A program made the translations under genes and the position numbers. This document shows, one piece after another, positions 12,160 through 22,451 of a stretch of DNA of 64,000 nt. The stretch's first letter is position 1. Each line of letters starts with the position of its first letter. This stretch comes from Wyeomyia smithii. Taxonomy: Eukaryota; Arthropoda; Insecta; Diptera; Culicidae. The stretch is taken from NCBI RefSeq assembly GCF_029784165.1, contig NC_073694.1, forward strand, positions 164,204,118 to 164,268,117. Reading direction: 5' to 3'. The notes beneath the pieces are model-generated. The model searched no databases, was not told the DNA's origin, and saw nothing but the letters and a program-made list of their open reading frames with translations.

Positions 12160-12647
12160 GTACACGACAAAATTGAGTTTTTTGTAGAACATCTCCCCTC
12201 AAAATCAGTTTTTTGTCTATAATTTTGTCTGTAATAGTCAAAACAATGCAAAATGTTCTAGGATTTCATTCATTTAACTCAGATTCTCTCAAAACTTTAT
12301 AAAATTTATTGTTTTGACAATCATAGAAAAAGTTATAGACAAAAAACTGATTTAAAATAGAGGTGTTCTAAAAAAAACGCTATTTTGTCGTGTCCAACGT
12401 ACAGATAGGACATCGCAGTATTCGGCAACTGTTTATCTTTCAAAATTTTCCACAACTGTGCTGAAGAAAGCTGTCTGGTATATTGAAGATTAGAAAAAAT
12501 ATTTTTTTTATCTAACTGTTAGGTGGATTGATCGAAAAACTAAAAACGTCAATAGTAAGGCCTTGTTCTATGAAATAATTTGGCTGAACACATTGAGTAC
12601 ATAAAATCAATTTTTCACTGTCAAATCTAGATGATCACGATTTTTCG
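12160..12647. repeat. Partial second copy of the 1.4 kb palindrome family
   Basis: The sequence matches the central part of the palindrome at 6834-8244: a short left arm with TTTTTTGTAGAACA and AAAATCAGTTTTTTGTC, the turn, and about 340 bases of right arm through TCAAATCTAGA-GATCACGATTTTTCGA. It stops abruptly at about 12647, where the RTE-like LINE begins. The left arm is truncated, so this copy can only fold near its centre. Confidence 0.8.
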
Positions 12648-13970
12648 AGTCCATCGTAGCCTTAATCAGTCTTGTCAGCTTCCCCGGGAAGCCGTTTTCG
12701 TAAAAAAATTTCCATAGCTCTTGTCGGTTTATTGTATCGTATGTAGCCTTAAAATCGACGAAAAGATGGTGTGTAGGGACTCTAAACTTCCGGCACTTTT
12801 GGAGGATCTGCCGCAGTGTAAAGCTTTGGTCAGTCGTAGACCGTCCTTCCATGAAGCCGGCCTGGTAGCTTCCTACAAACCTACTGGCTAATGGTGACAG
12901 GTGTTGGAAGATAACCTGGGAAAACACTTTGTAGGCGGCATTCAGGACTGTGATCGCTCGATAGTTCTCGCAGTCTAGTTTGTCGCCCTTTTTGTGTATG
13001 AGGCAGATAATCCCTTCTTTCCACTCCTCCGGTAGCTGTTCTGTTTCCCAGATCTCGACGATCAGCCGATGCAGCGAGCTAGCCAGTTTGTCGGGGCCCA
13101 CCTTAATAATTTCAGCTCCGATGCCGTCTTTTCCGGCCGCTTTGTTGTTCGTGAGCTGCCGGATCGCATCCTTAACCTCGCTTATTGTTGGGGGTGGCAC
13201 ATCTTCGGCGTTCGTTGCACCGACCACGTCTTCTCCGCTTCTGTTGTGGTCTCCTGCTTGCACGTCATTCAGGTGTTCATCGTAGTGCTGCTTCCACCTT
13301 TCGATCACCTCACGATCATCCGTCAAAATGCCTCCATTCTTATCCCTACACATTTCGGTTCGTGGGACAAAGCCTCTGCGGGATGCGTTGAGTTTTTGGT
13401 AGAACTTTCGTGTTTCGTGTGTGCGGTGCAGCTGCTCAAGTTCTTCACATTCCTCCTTTTCCTGGCGACGCTTTTTTCCTTGAAGAGTTGGACTTGCTGC
13501 CTCCGTTTCAGTCTATATCGCTCCACATTCTGACGGGTGGCTCTACGCAGCATTGTTGCCCGCAGCGCTGCTGATAGCAGCACTGCTGATAGCTGTTTCC
13601 ACGGCATTCCAGCGATCCCCTAGAGGGGCTTCTTTAAGCTCTCCCTCTTCTGACAGTGCAGCTTCGAGCGATGACGCGTACTGTGTTGCGATGTCGTGTT
13701 GCTTCAGTCGCGCGAGATTATACCGTGGTGGGTGACGGTACCGTATGTTATTCACAACGGATAGATTTTGGCGTATCTTAACCATCACTAGGTAGTGATC
13801 CGAATCGATGTTAGCGCCTCGATGTGATCTGACATCGATAAGGTTCGAGAAGTGCCGACCATCTATCAAAACGAAGTCGATTAGTGTTTCTGTTCCATTC
13901 GGTGATCTCCAGGTGAGTCTATGGTGGAGGCTATGCTGGAAGAAGGTGCTACGTATGGCCATGTTCTTGG
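12648..13970 (-). pseudogene. Truncated RTE-like LINE ORF (endonuclease end plus RT N-terminal half)
   Basis: This is a non-LTR retrotransposon ORF fragment split over frames. At 13962-13543 the C-terminal part of an APE-type endonuclease is readable, including IDFVLIDGRHFSN and the terminal SDHYLVMVKIR (the SDH catalytic histidine motif). After frame changes near 13.3-13.6 kb, the RT fingers and start of the palm follow at 13353-12660: NNKAAGKDGIGAEIIK, LPEEWKEGIICLIHKKGD, NYRAITVLNAAYKVFS, and LFVDFKATYDTINR, which holds the first catalytic aspartate. The YADD block, thumb and 3' end are missing because the sequence stops at the palindrome fragment. The motif style resembles RTE-clade elements such as mosquito JAM1; the exact family is inference. 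It is non-functional. Confidence 0.8.
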
Positions 13971-13989
13971 AGGGTAATGAGAAAAAATA

Positions 13990-14300
13990 GAACTAAATTT
14001 GGCATGTGAAGGTTTTTGGAAGTAAGAAATACTTCCATCGGGCTTTGACACCATTCCCTTCTCTGAAAGGGAGGGGTCCGAATACGAATATGAATAAAAC
14101 ACAAATTTCTGCACAACTCAAGCAAATGGAACCAATTGTAGCATGTGGAGGTATTTGCAAGCAAGAAATATGTTTATGATGATCCCTTTTAAGGAGGGAG
14201 GGCTCTCATACAAGTCTAACAAAAAAAATTGCGTAATTCGGGAACTCATCAAGCATATGGAATGAAATACCACCCAATATAGGAATTTCCGTTATCGTGA
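13990..14300 (+). repeat. Two diverged tandem units of about 150 bp
   Basis: Blocks recur in the same order roughly 150 bases apart: GGCATGTGAAGGTTTTTGGAAGTAAGAAATA against GCATGTGGAGGTATTTGCAAGCAAGAAATA (compared in short pieces), then AGGGAGGG, then AACACAAATTTCTGCACAACTC against AAAATTGCGTAATTCGGGAACTC. I infer a minisatellite-like dispersed mosquito repeat. No coding capacity. Confidence 0.5.
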
Positions 14301-14570
14301 TGATGCAAAGGAGGCAAAATTCAACCTCAGATAAAAGCAAAGCCATGGTGCTACCTCAGACAGACGTCCAAGCAAGAACAACATTGATCGAAAATTCTGT
14401 ATAAATTTTCAAAGAGAATTGCGTTACAAATTACTTGTACACTAGTGCCGCCTGGTGACCTTATCGCTGCAATACATTTTTTTTCGCTGGTGTACGGACT
14501 GGCGTCACTGGTAGCGCTATCTTGTTACGAATTGCTACTACATAAAACTTTACACAAGTTTGGAACTCAG

Positions 14571-14786
14571 CTTGGACGTCTGTCTGCGGTGCTACATTCC
14601 GATTCGGAACTCGACCTTCTGTTTACTATACACAGACTTTGCAGCCAACCGTTAAGTGTACAGGACAATTGCGGGGCTAGCACTGCGATCCTACTGACAC
14701 TAACAGTCTCTCCCGAGTCAAGACTCGAACCTACGACGGCTGGCTTGTTAGGCCAGCATCGTACCTCGAGACCAGCTGGAGAGACG
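14571..14786 (-). mobile_element. tRNA-derived SINE
   Basis: Read on the minus strand from about 14786, the head carries tRNA-like internal promoter elements: an A-box-like segment within 14751-14774, and a B box GGTTCGAGTC whose complement lies at 14722-14731. A paired GCTGGCCTAACAAGCCAGC anticodon-like stem lies between them. The tRNA-unrelated body continues to about 14571. The head is followed by a long unrelated tail and has no mature tRNA end, so this is a SINE rather than a tRNA gene. The family assignment is not certain. Confidence 0.7.
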
Positions 14787-14794
14787 ACCTCAAG

Positions 14795-15040
14795 ATACCA
14801 TTTTGAATTCTAAGATGGCGACTTCCGGTTTCTGGGAGACAGCCCAAAATAACCGAATGTCACCGGAATGTAATTCCGGAACCAGCAAACTAAAAAAAAC
14901 CGTAGATTTTCGTAGATATTTAGAAAAATTCGTAGATTTTGTTTGCGGATCCGTATATCCGCGGAAGTGAAACAAATCCATAGATCTACAGAGAATAAAT
15001 AAAGAAACCATTCCGTCTCGAACGCTCGGCAATAACGGAC
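14795..15040 (+). other. Non-coding spacer, possible dispersed repeat
   Basis: It lies between the SINE and the leader of the I-clade LINE. It contains AAGATGGCGACTTCCGG and repeated CCGTAGATTTTCGTAGAT words. No gene or element end could be fixed. Confidence 0.35.
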
Positions 15041-15312
15041 GCATTAAGTGGTTGTCTCGCTATAAAACCGATATTGTGTAGAAAAAATCGAAAAAGGCAT
15101 TGCTTACCCGGTCGCGTTTCAAAGAGTGCGAAGTGCGGTGTGAAGATAATCTGATAATCCGCAGTGAAGGTCCTGCTATTGTGCTTTAGTGGTGTCGCTG
15201 CGCAGCTGCCCGTTCCAGCACCGAAAGACTCGGTGATTGTTCTATTGAAGACAACAAAGAAGAAGAGGTACGTGTTTCTTTGCCACTGTACTGTTGCGCT
15301 AGTTTGAGCGCA

Positions 15313-16645
15313 ATGGATGTGGATCCCTTAGCTCCCGATCCCCCGTCTCCGAACCCACCCGACCCTGTCCTTCCTGTTCAGTCTCCGTCTGTCCCTGCTT
15401 TTATCAATCCTCGTCCCAGGCTTTACCCAGACGGATCAACGGGTCCACTGGTCCTTTACATGAGGCCCAAACCAGGAGGTAAATCGCTTAACACGTTGCA
15501 AATCGCGAAGGATCTGACGTCACGCTACAAGGCCGTGACTGAAATATCAAAAGTCAGACCAAACAAGCTCCGTGTTGTGGTGAATGATCTGGATCAGGCC
15601 AACGATATAGCTTGCTCCGAGCTCTTCACACGCGAGTATCGCGTGTATGTACCTGCACGAGACGTGGAGTCTGTATGTCGAGTGTATCCTGAGTGCAACC
15701 GGTTGCTTCAAGAATTCCAATACTGAGGCAAAGATATTGGACTGTAAGCAATTACGGTCTATGTCGCTCGTCAGCGGTAAAAAAGTATACACTCCGTCAG
15801 ACTCGTTTCACGTTACGTTTGCCGGATCTGCTCTCCCTAGCCACGTCTCGATTAACCGGGTTCGTCTGCCTGTGCGTTTGTATGTGCCCCGTGTTATGAA
15901 TTGCACCAATTGCAAGCAGTTAAGTCATACAGCTGCCTACTGCTGCAATAAGGCACGGTGTGGCAAGTGTGGGGAGACTCATGCGGAAGATTCTTGCAGC
16001 GTAAACGCTGAAAAGTGTATTCGCTGCTGGGAAAATCTGCATGAGCTTTCCACATGCCCGGTGTACATACAACGCAGAGATAAAATTAAACGGTCTCTTA
16101 AGGAGCACTCAAAGCGTTCTTACGCTGAAATTCTTAAGAAGACCGTGACCACTTCTACCATAACATCAAACCCCTTTGATCTACTGTCTTCGGATGAAAC
16201 GGACTCTGACGATCCACCAGCAGAAACGTCCTACGCCAATCCTGGAGAATCTATAAAGAGGAAAAATATTTCCTCTCCTAAGCTTCCCAGGAAAGGCCCT
16301 AAGGTTTCTCAAGATGGAATGAATAATACGAACAAATCTAAAAGTGCTGCGGAAAAGCCGAAGCAAACTCCTCCTGGGCTTGCAAATTTAAAGTCTCAGA
16401 AGGAGTTCCCAGCACTTCCTGGAACATCTAAAACCCCAGTTGTTCCTTTTGCACATCCAGTTGATAAATCAAATGCTGGACTGGTAAATTTTTCTGACAT
16501 TGTGGACTGGATTTTTGAAACTTTCAATATACCCGATCCAATTAAAATTTTTCTCACAGCATTTCTCCCAACAGTCAGAACATTTTTGAAGCAGTTGACT
16601 GCCCAATGGCCCCTCCTTGCAGCGATTGTATCCTTCGATGCCTAA
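15313..16645 (+). pseudogene. I-clade LINE ORF1 (gag-like nucleic-acid-binding protein), one frameshift
   Basis: This is the presumed RNA-binding coat protein that packages LINE RNA. The start is taken at ATG 15313 (MDVDPLAPDPPSPNPP), which opens a proline-rich N terminus; an upstream in-frame codon at 15280 is less likely. The frame breaks around 15660-15710 after YVPARDVES and resumes in another frame at ATGCFKNSN...AKILDCKQL. Part of the protein seems lost there when compared with the decayed copy at 44.5 kb. Downstream are clustered zinc knuckles at about 15899-16060 (CTNCKQLSHTAAYC, CGKCGETHAEDSC, CIRCWENLHELSTC). A lysine/serine-rich linker follows, then a conserved tail with FSDIVDWIFETFNIP. 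The stop TAA 16643-16645 overlaps the start of ORF2. Confidence 0.85.
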
Positions 16646-19600
16646 TTCAACTGCGTATATGAAGGATTCTATCTCTGTCTTACAGTGGAATTGTAGAAGT
16701 ATTTTACCAAAAAATGATTCGTTTAAAGTTTTGATAAATGAAAACAAATGCGATGCATTTTCCCTTTGTGAAACTTGGCTTACTTCAAATATTGATCTCA
16801 ACTTCCATGATTTTAATAATATTCGCCTTGATCGAGACAGCCCGTATGGAGGAGTACTTTTAGGGATTTAAAAGTGCTATTCTTTCTATCGTATTAACCT
16901 CCCCTCGATTCCAGGCATCGAAGTTGTCGCATGTCAAATGACAATACAAGGTAAAGAGCTTTGTATTGCCTCAATATATATGCCTCCCAGAGCACAGGTT
17001 GGGCAACGGTTGCTCTTTGATTTAATAGAACTTCTTCCTTCGCCACGTTTGATTTTGGGAGACTTCAACTCTCATGGTGTGGCTTGGGGTTCCCCTTACA
17101 ATGATAACCGCTCCTCTTTAATCTATGACCTTTGCGATGACTTCGACATGACTATTTTAAACAACGGTGAAATGACACGTATCTCGAAACCTCCAGCGCG
17201 CCCAAGCGCTTTGGATCTATCATTATGTTCATCGTCGCTACGGTTGGATTGCACATGGAAGGTAATCCTCGATCCTCACGGTAGCGACCATTTGCCTATT
17301 CTTATTTCAATTACTAACGGGTCAACCCGCATGCGACCAATTGACATTCCGTATGACCTCACACGGAATTTCGATTGGAAGTTATACGAGGAAATGATTT
17401 CAAAGGCGGTCGAGTCGATTCAACATCATCCACCACTTGAAGAATACAACCTCCTCGCGGGCTTGATTCTCGACGCCGCGTTGCAAGCCCAAATGAAGAA
17501 ATATCCCGGCGTAACGATCAAAGAACGGCCTCCCACTCCGTGGTGGGACCAAGAGTGCTCCGATGTCTACACGCAAAGATCCGAGGCGTTTTTGGCCTTC
17601 CAGAAGGGAGGTATACCTGGCGACTATATACGGTATTCGGAGCTTGATACCAAGCTTAAAAGCTTGGCTAAAGCAAAGAAACGCGGATATTGGCGTCGGT
17701 TCGTGAACGAGACGTCAAGGGAGACATCGATGAGCACTCTTTGGAACACAGCCCGAAGAATGCGGAATCGCGTAACGGTCAACGAAAGCGAGGAGTCTTC
17801 AAGTCGGTGGATATTTGAGTTTGCCAGGAAAGTATGTCCGGACTCTGTTCCTGAGCAAAACATTGCTCGCGATGCGTCTCCGGGCCACGACGCGATAGAA
17901 TCACCTTTTACGATGGCAGAATTTTCGGTTGCCCTCCTGTCCTGTAACAATAACGCGCCTGGGTTAGATAGAATCAAATTCAACTTGTTGGAGAATCTAC
18001 CCGGCAATGCCAAGAGGCGCTTGTTGAACTTGTTCAATAAGTTCCTGGAGCAAAACATTGTACCGCAGGATTGGAGGCAGGTGAATGTGATCGCCATCCA
18101 AAAACCGGGAAAAGCAGCTTCTGACCACAACTCTTATTGGCCGATTGCAATGCTATCCTGTATCCGGAAATTGATGGAAAAAATGATACTCTGTCGTTTA
18201 GACCATTGGGTCGAATCAAATGGTCTACTATCAGATACTCAATTTGGCTTCCGCCGTGCCAAAGGGACGAATGATTGTCTTGCGTTGCTTTCAACAGATA
18301 TTCAGCTGGCGTATGCTCGCAAAGAACAAATGGCGTCTGCGTTCTTGGACATCAAGGGGGCTTTTGATTCCGTTTCTATTGACATTCTTTCGGGTAAACT
18401 TCACCGACAAGGATTTTCTCCAAATTTGAACAATTTTTTGCACAATTTGTTGTCCGAAAAGCACATGCATTTTACGCACGGTGATTTGGCAACTTTTCGA
18501 ATTAGCTACATGGGTCTTCCCCAGGGCTCATGTTTAAGCCCCCTTCTTTACAATTTTTATGTAAATGACATCGACGAATGTCTGACAAATTCATGCACGA
18601 TAAGACAACTTGCAGACGACAGTGTAATCTCTGTTACAGGGGCCAAAGCCGCCGATTTGCAAGGACCATTGCAAGATACCTGGGACAAGTTGTCTGCTTG
18701 GGCTTTACAGCTTGGTATCGAATTCTCTCCGAAGAAGACTGAGATAGTAGTTTTTTCTAGGAAGCATGAACCTGCTCAGCTTCAAACACAATTAATGGGT
18801 AAAACGATTTCTCAGGTTTTGGTACACAAATATCTTGGTATTTGGTTCGACTCTAAAGGCACCTGGGGTTGTCACGTGAGGTATCTGATGAAAAAATGTC
18901 AACAAAGAGTGAATTTTATTCGTATAATAACCGGACAATGGTGGGGATCCCATCCAGGAGACAGCCCGTATGGAGGAATACTTACCAAACAACGGCTTTA
19001 CCAAACAACGATATTGTCTGTTATTGAGTACGGGTGTTTCTGCTTCCGCTCCGCAGCAAACACACATTTGATCAAACTGGAGCGAATACAATATCGTTGT
19101 TTGCGTATCGCCTTGGGTTGCATGCAATTGACCCATACGATGAGTTTGGAGGTCTTAGCTGGAGTACTACCAGTGAAAAACCGCTTTTGGAGCCTGTCTT
19201 CTCGTATTCTTATCAAATGTGAGGTTTTGAACCGTCCTGTGATTGAAAATTTTGAAAGGTTAATCGAACTTAATTCTCAAACCCGTTTTATGACATTGTA
19301 TTTCAATCACATGTCCCAAAATATTAACCCTTCTTCGAATATTCCAAATCGTGTCGACTTATCAAATACTTCTGATTCTACTGTGTTTTTCGATACATCC
19401 ATGATAGAAGAAACTCGTGGAATCCCGGATCATTTACGCGTGCAGCAGATCCCTAAAATTTGTTCCAATAAATATCGAAACATCAACTGCGACAATATGT
19501 ACTACATTGACGGATCACTTCTTGATGGGTCCACTGGCTTCGGTATCTTCAAAAATAATTTAACCGTCTCCCATAAGCTCGATAATCCTGCTTCTGTTTA

Positions 19601-20348
19601 CGTCGCAGAATTAGCTGCAATTCAGTACACCCTAGGGATTATCAAAAAAATGCCCACGGACCATTATTTCATCTTTACGGACAGTCTCAGTTCCATTGAG
19701 GCTCTCCGATCGATGAAAGATGTTAAGCACTCTCCGTATTTCCTGGGGAAAATACGGGAACATCTGAGTGCTTTATCCGAAAAATCTACTCAGATTACCT
19801 TAGCGTGGGTCCCTTCTCACTGCTCGATACCGGGTAATGAGAAAGCGGACTTTTTGGCTAAGGTGGGCGCAACAAACGGTGATATTTATGAAAGACCAAT
19901 TGCCTTTAATGAATTTTTCGCATTTGTTCGTCAGAATACGATCATCAGTTGGCAAAATTCTTGGACCAAGGGGGAACTGGGAAGGCGGTTACATTCCATA
20001 ATCCCCAAGGTGTCGACGAACCCGTGGTTCAAGGGGTTGGATGTTAGTCGGGATTTCATTTGCGTGATGTCCCGGCTCATGTCCAATCACTATAGATTTG
20101 ACGCGCATCTCCGTCGTGTTGGGCTCGGGGAAAGTGGTATCTGTGCCTGTGGTGAAGGTTATCACGACATAGAGCACGTTGTTTGGTCATGCCCTGTACA
20201 CCGTGACGCCAGGTCTAGATTAATAGCTTCCCTGCAGGCCGAAGGTAGGCAGCCGGCTGTTCGTGTTCGTGATGTCTTGGCGAGCCGTGACCTATCCTAC
20301 ATGTCCCTTATATACGTTTTCCTGAAATCCATCCACGCCCCAGTTTAG
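16638..20348 (+). pseudogene. I-clade LINE ORF2 (endonuclease, RT, RNase H), one in-frame stop
   Basis: ORF2 nicks target DNA and reverse-transcribes the element RNA at the nick. Its ATG (16638) overlaps the ORF1 stop in ATGCCTAA, a layout suited to termination-reinitiation. The endonuclease runs to about 17320: LQWNCRSI, CETWL, LGDFNSHGVAWG, and the SDH motif in DPHGSDHLPILISI. RT is at about 17900-18850 with FLDIKGAFDS, GLPQGSCLSPLLYNFYVND and the catalytic LADD near 18610-18620. Next comes RNase H, with all four acidic residues visible at IDGS (D 19509), AELAA (E 19608), TDSLS (D 19680) and EKADFLAK (D 19848). A CCHC-like motif near 20140-20200 (CACGEGYHDIEHVVWSC) closes the protein. The only frame lesion seen is TAA at 16869-16871 in the endonuclease. 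A further oddity is SYWPIAML where SYRPIAML is usual. Confidence 0.9.
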
Positions 20349-20814
20349 TCCTATCCCCTTCCGCCTACATCCAACCAAACTAAAAGAACACGTTAAGACC
20401 CCGGATCTGGAAACAGCAATCAGACCCGCACGATACTCTCAAGGCCCGATGGAAACAACACAATATGCCAGTCCGTAATATCTTGGCCCAGCAGCGGAAC
20501 AAATTTAATATGCTGCTTACCTATGGCAATGAAAACCATCAAACAGCAAACCTGTGCTTTTAATGCAAAATATTCTAGCTTTAAGTTAGATTTAGTTTCA
20601 GCTCGTAGTCGGCAGCGAGGATAAAAAATTTGCTTTTAGTTATGAAGATACTTTAGAAAGTAAGCTACCAGATATAATTGGCGCCGTTAAACATTGAATT
20701 GTATTTGTGCCGTGTCAAATAAACTATAGATGAAGAAAAAAAAACTCATTATATTCAACTATACGATCCAAGGTGAACAGTTTACCTGAGTTGAAAAAAA
20801 AAAAGGATTTAAAT

Positions 20815-21370
20815 GTTTTGTTGGATTGCCAGATCTCTTTCAAGTTCCGCTACTCGGCTATAATTGACGAAGCTAATCGGCAGTTGGGATTCATTATGAA
20901 AGTTTGCGAGCTTTATTTTGCTTCTTAGTGAGACCAACCCTGGAATATGTAGCTATTGTATGGTGTCTCTACGATTTGGAATACGCGGATCAAGTCGGTA
21001 CAACGTAAGTTTGTTAGGCGTTCTCTTCGTAACCTGAACTGGCGTGATCCGTGCTCGGTATTGAACTACTTCATAGCAGACGTGTAATCGGTCGAGCAGT
21101 TTTTGGAGAGAAAATACTTAAAGCTGAAATCGACAGTTCTGAATTGTTGAGTCGTATGTGACTTTATGTACCCACACGTATTCTTCGGCCTAAGCAACTC
21201 ATTCAAGCCCCAACCAGGAATTGGTACGAGATATGGCTCAAATGACCCCATCAAAGCTATAAGCAGAATATTTCAGGAGGCATGCGATTTGTTTGATTTT
21301 AACTTGTCAACTGCTACTTCTCGTCAGCGTCTATGTTCATCTTAGTTTAAGTTGTTAATAAAAGAATAAG
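20815..21370 (+). pseudogene. Decayed Jockey/CR1-type LINE, RT C-terminal tail
   Basis: Pieces in different frames spell the end of a Jockey-type ORF2: IDEANRQLGFIMK, LRPTLEYVAIVWCL, YVPTRILRPKQLIQAPT, then DPIKAISRIFQEACDLFDFNLST with stops between. This is the thumb/C-terminal region downstream of RT. The upstream catalytic domain is absent, consistent with 5' truncation. It lies just after the A-rich tail of the I-clade element. Confidence 0.7.
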
Positions 21371-21542
21371 ATTATTTCATAAAAAGACCCAGATGTCCAA
21401 TGATTTAAGATTATAATTACAAATACAACTACAAAACTTTTTCGTGACCGACAATATTAGGCGTTTTTATTTCTAAACTTTCGTCTAGAAGTACGAAATC
21501 AAAGCACAACAAGTATTGCATGATATGTACTTTGCTAAATCT

Positions 21543-21556
21543 ACACTATAAATTTG
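21543..21556 (+). repeat. Left target-site duplication of R1-clade element
   Basis: ACACTATAAATTTG here is repeated exactly at 25446-25459, flanking the LINE insertion. Confidence 0.85.
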
Positions 21557-22449
21557 GCATGAACGAATTGGTCGTGCTACTCCCACGGGAACACACGCCA
21601 ACCGGTTCAAGGCCCACCGCGGAAAAGGCACAGGTGGAGGCTACACGCAACCCTTGGACCACTGTAGAGGGTAGGAAGCGTCGGGAAGGTGCGACGCGAC
21701 ATGATGGCGGAGCGGCCAGAGGATCAAAAAAGGTCATAAAGGCGCGGAGTAGGGTTGATGCCCTCATACTCAAGACGGATGGGTCGAAGTACTCAGAAGT
21801 CTTGAAGAAGATGAGGGGGAAAACCCAGCTCAAGGATCTGGAGGCGGATGTGCGGAGTATCCGCCGATCTCGCACTGGCAAGATGATACTTGAGCTCCGG
21901 AAGGACGCCAAAAACAAGGGGGCTACCTACAAAACGGTAGCTGAAAAGGTCCTAGGGAAGAAGGTGCAAGTGCGGGCACTCACCTCAGAAGTGACTCTCC
22001 AGCTTAAAAACCTGGACGAAATCACTGAGGGGTGCGACATTGCACAAGCCCTAAAAGCGAAGTGCGGGGTGGAGGTGGCTAAGGAGTCAATCCGCCTCCG
22101 CAGAGGTCCGGCGGGGACCCAGATAGCTACCTTCCGACTACCGTCGGCGGACGCTAACCTGGCCCTGAAAGAGGGCAAGTTGAAGGTCGGCTGGTCTGTA
22201 TGTCCTCTGGGCATACTACAGCAACCAGACATTTGCTTCCGGTGCTTCGAGGGCGGACATAAGTCCTGGACCTGCAAGGGGCCCGATAGGAGCCAGCTGT
22301 GCAGGCGATGTGGAGGTGCAGGCCATAAAGCAAAGGACTGTGCGGAGTCTCCCAAGTGCATGGTATGTTCCGGGAAACGGGACGCCAAACACTTTATGGG
22401 AGGCCCCAGGTGCCCAGCCGGTAAGCCGGCTGCGAAACCACGGGCGTAA
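21557..22449 (+). pseudogene. R1-clade LINE ORF1 (gag-like), 5'-truncated
   Basis: This is a gag-like RNA-binding protein of the LINE particle. The open frame continues from flanking DNA, and recognisable homology to the longer gag at 33426 (minus strand) starts around codons for LVVLLPREHTP. A basic region (GRKRREGATRHDGG...) precedes a conserved domain with ALILKTDGSKYSEVLKKMRG and VTLQLKNLDEITEGCDIAQ. Three zinc knuckles end the protein: CFRCFEGGHKSWTC, CRRCGGAGHKAKDC, and CMVCSGKRDAKHFMGGPRC. The stop is TAA 22447-22449. ORF2 begins two bases later in another frame (22452). The N-terminal part is absent, so it cannot make a full gag. Confidence 0.85.
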
Positions 22450-22451
22450 GG

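Larger units (their letters stand above)
15050..20745 (+). mobile_element. I-clade LINE (MosquI-like), almost full length
   Basis: A leader of about 260 bases is followed by ORF1 (gag-like), overlapping ORF2 (endonuclease, RT, RNase H), a 3' untranslated region and a terminal A-rich tail at about 20735-20745. The RNase H domain together with three gag CCHC knuckles points to the I clade; MosquI of Aedes aegypti is the closest family I know, and the name is inference. The 5' boundary is approximate because no target duplication was identified. Known lesions are a frameshift/deletion in ORF1 and a single TAA in ORF2, so the copy looks fairly young. Confidence 0.85.
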
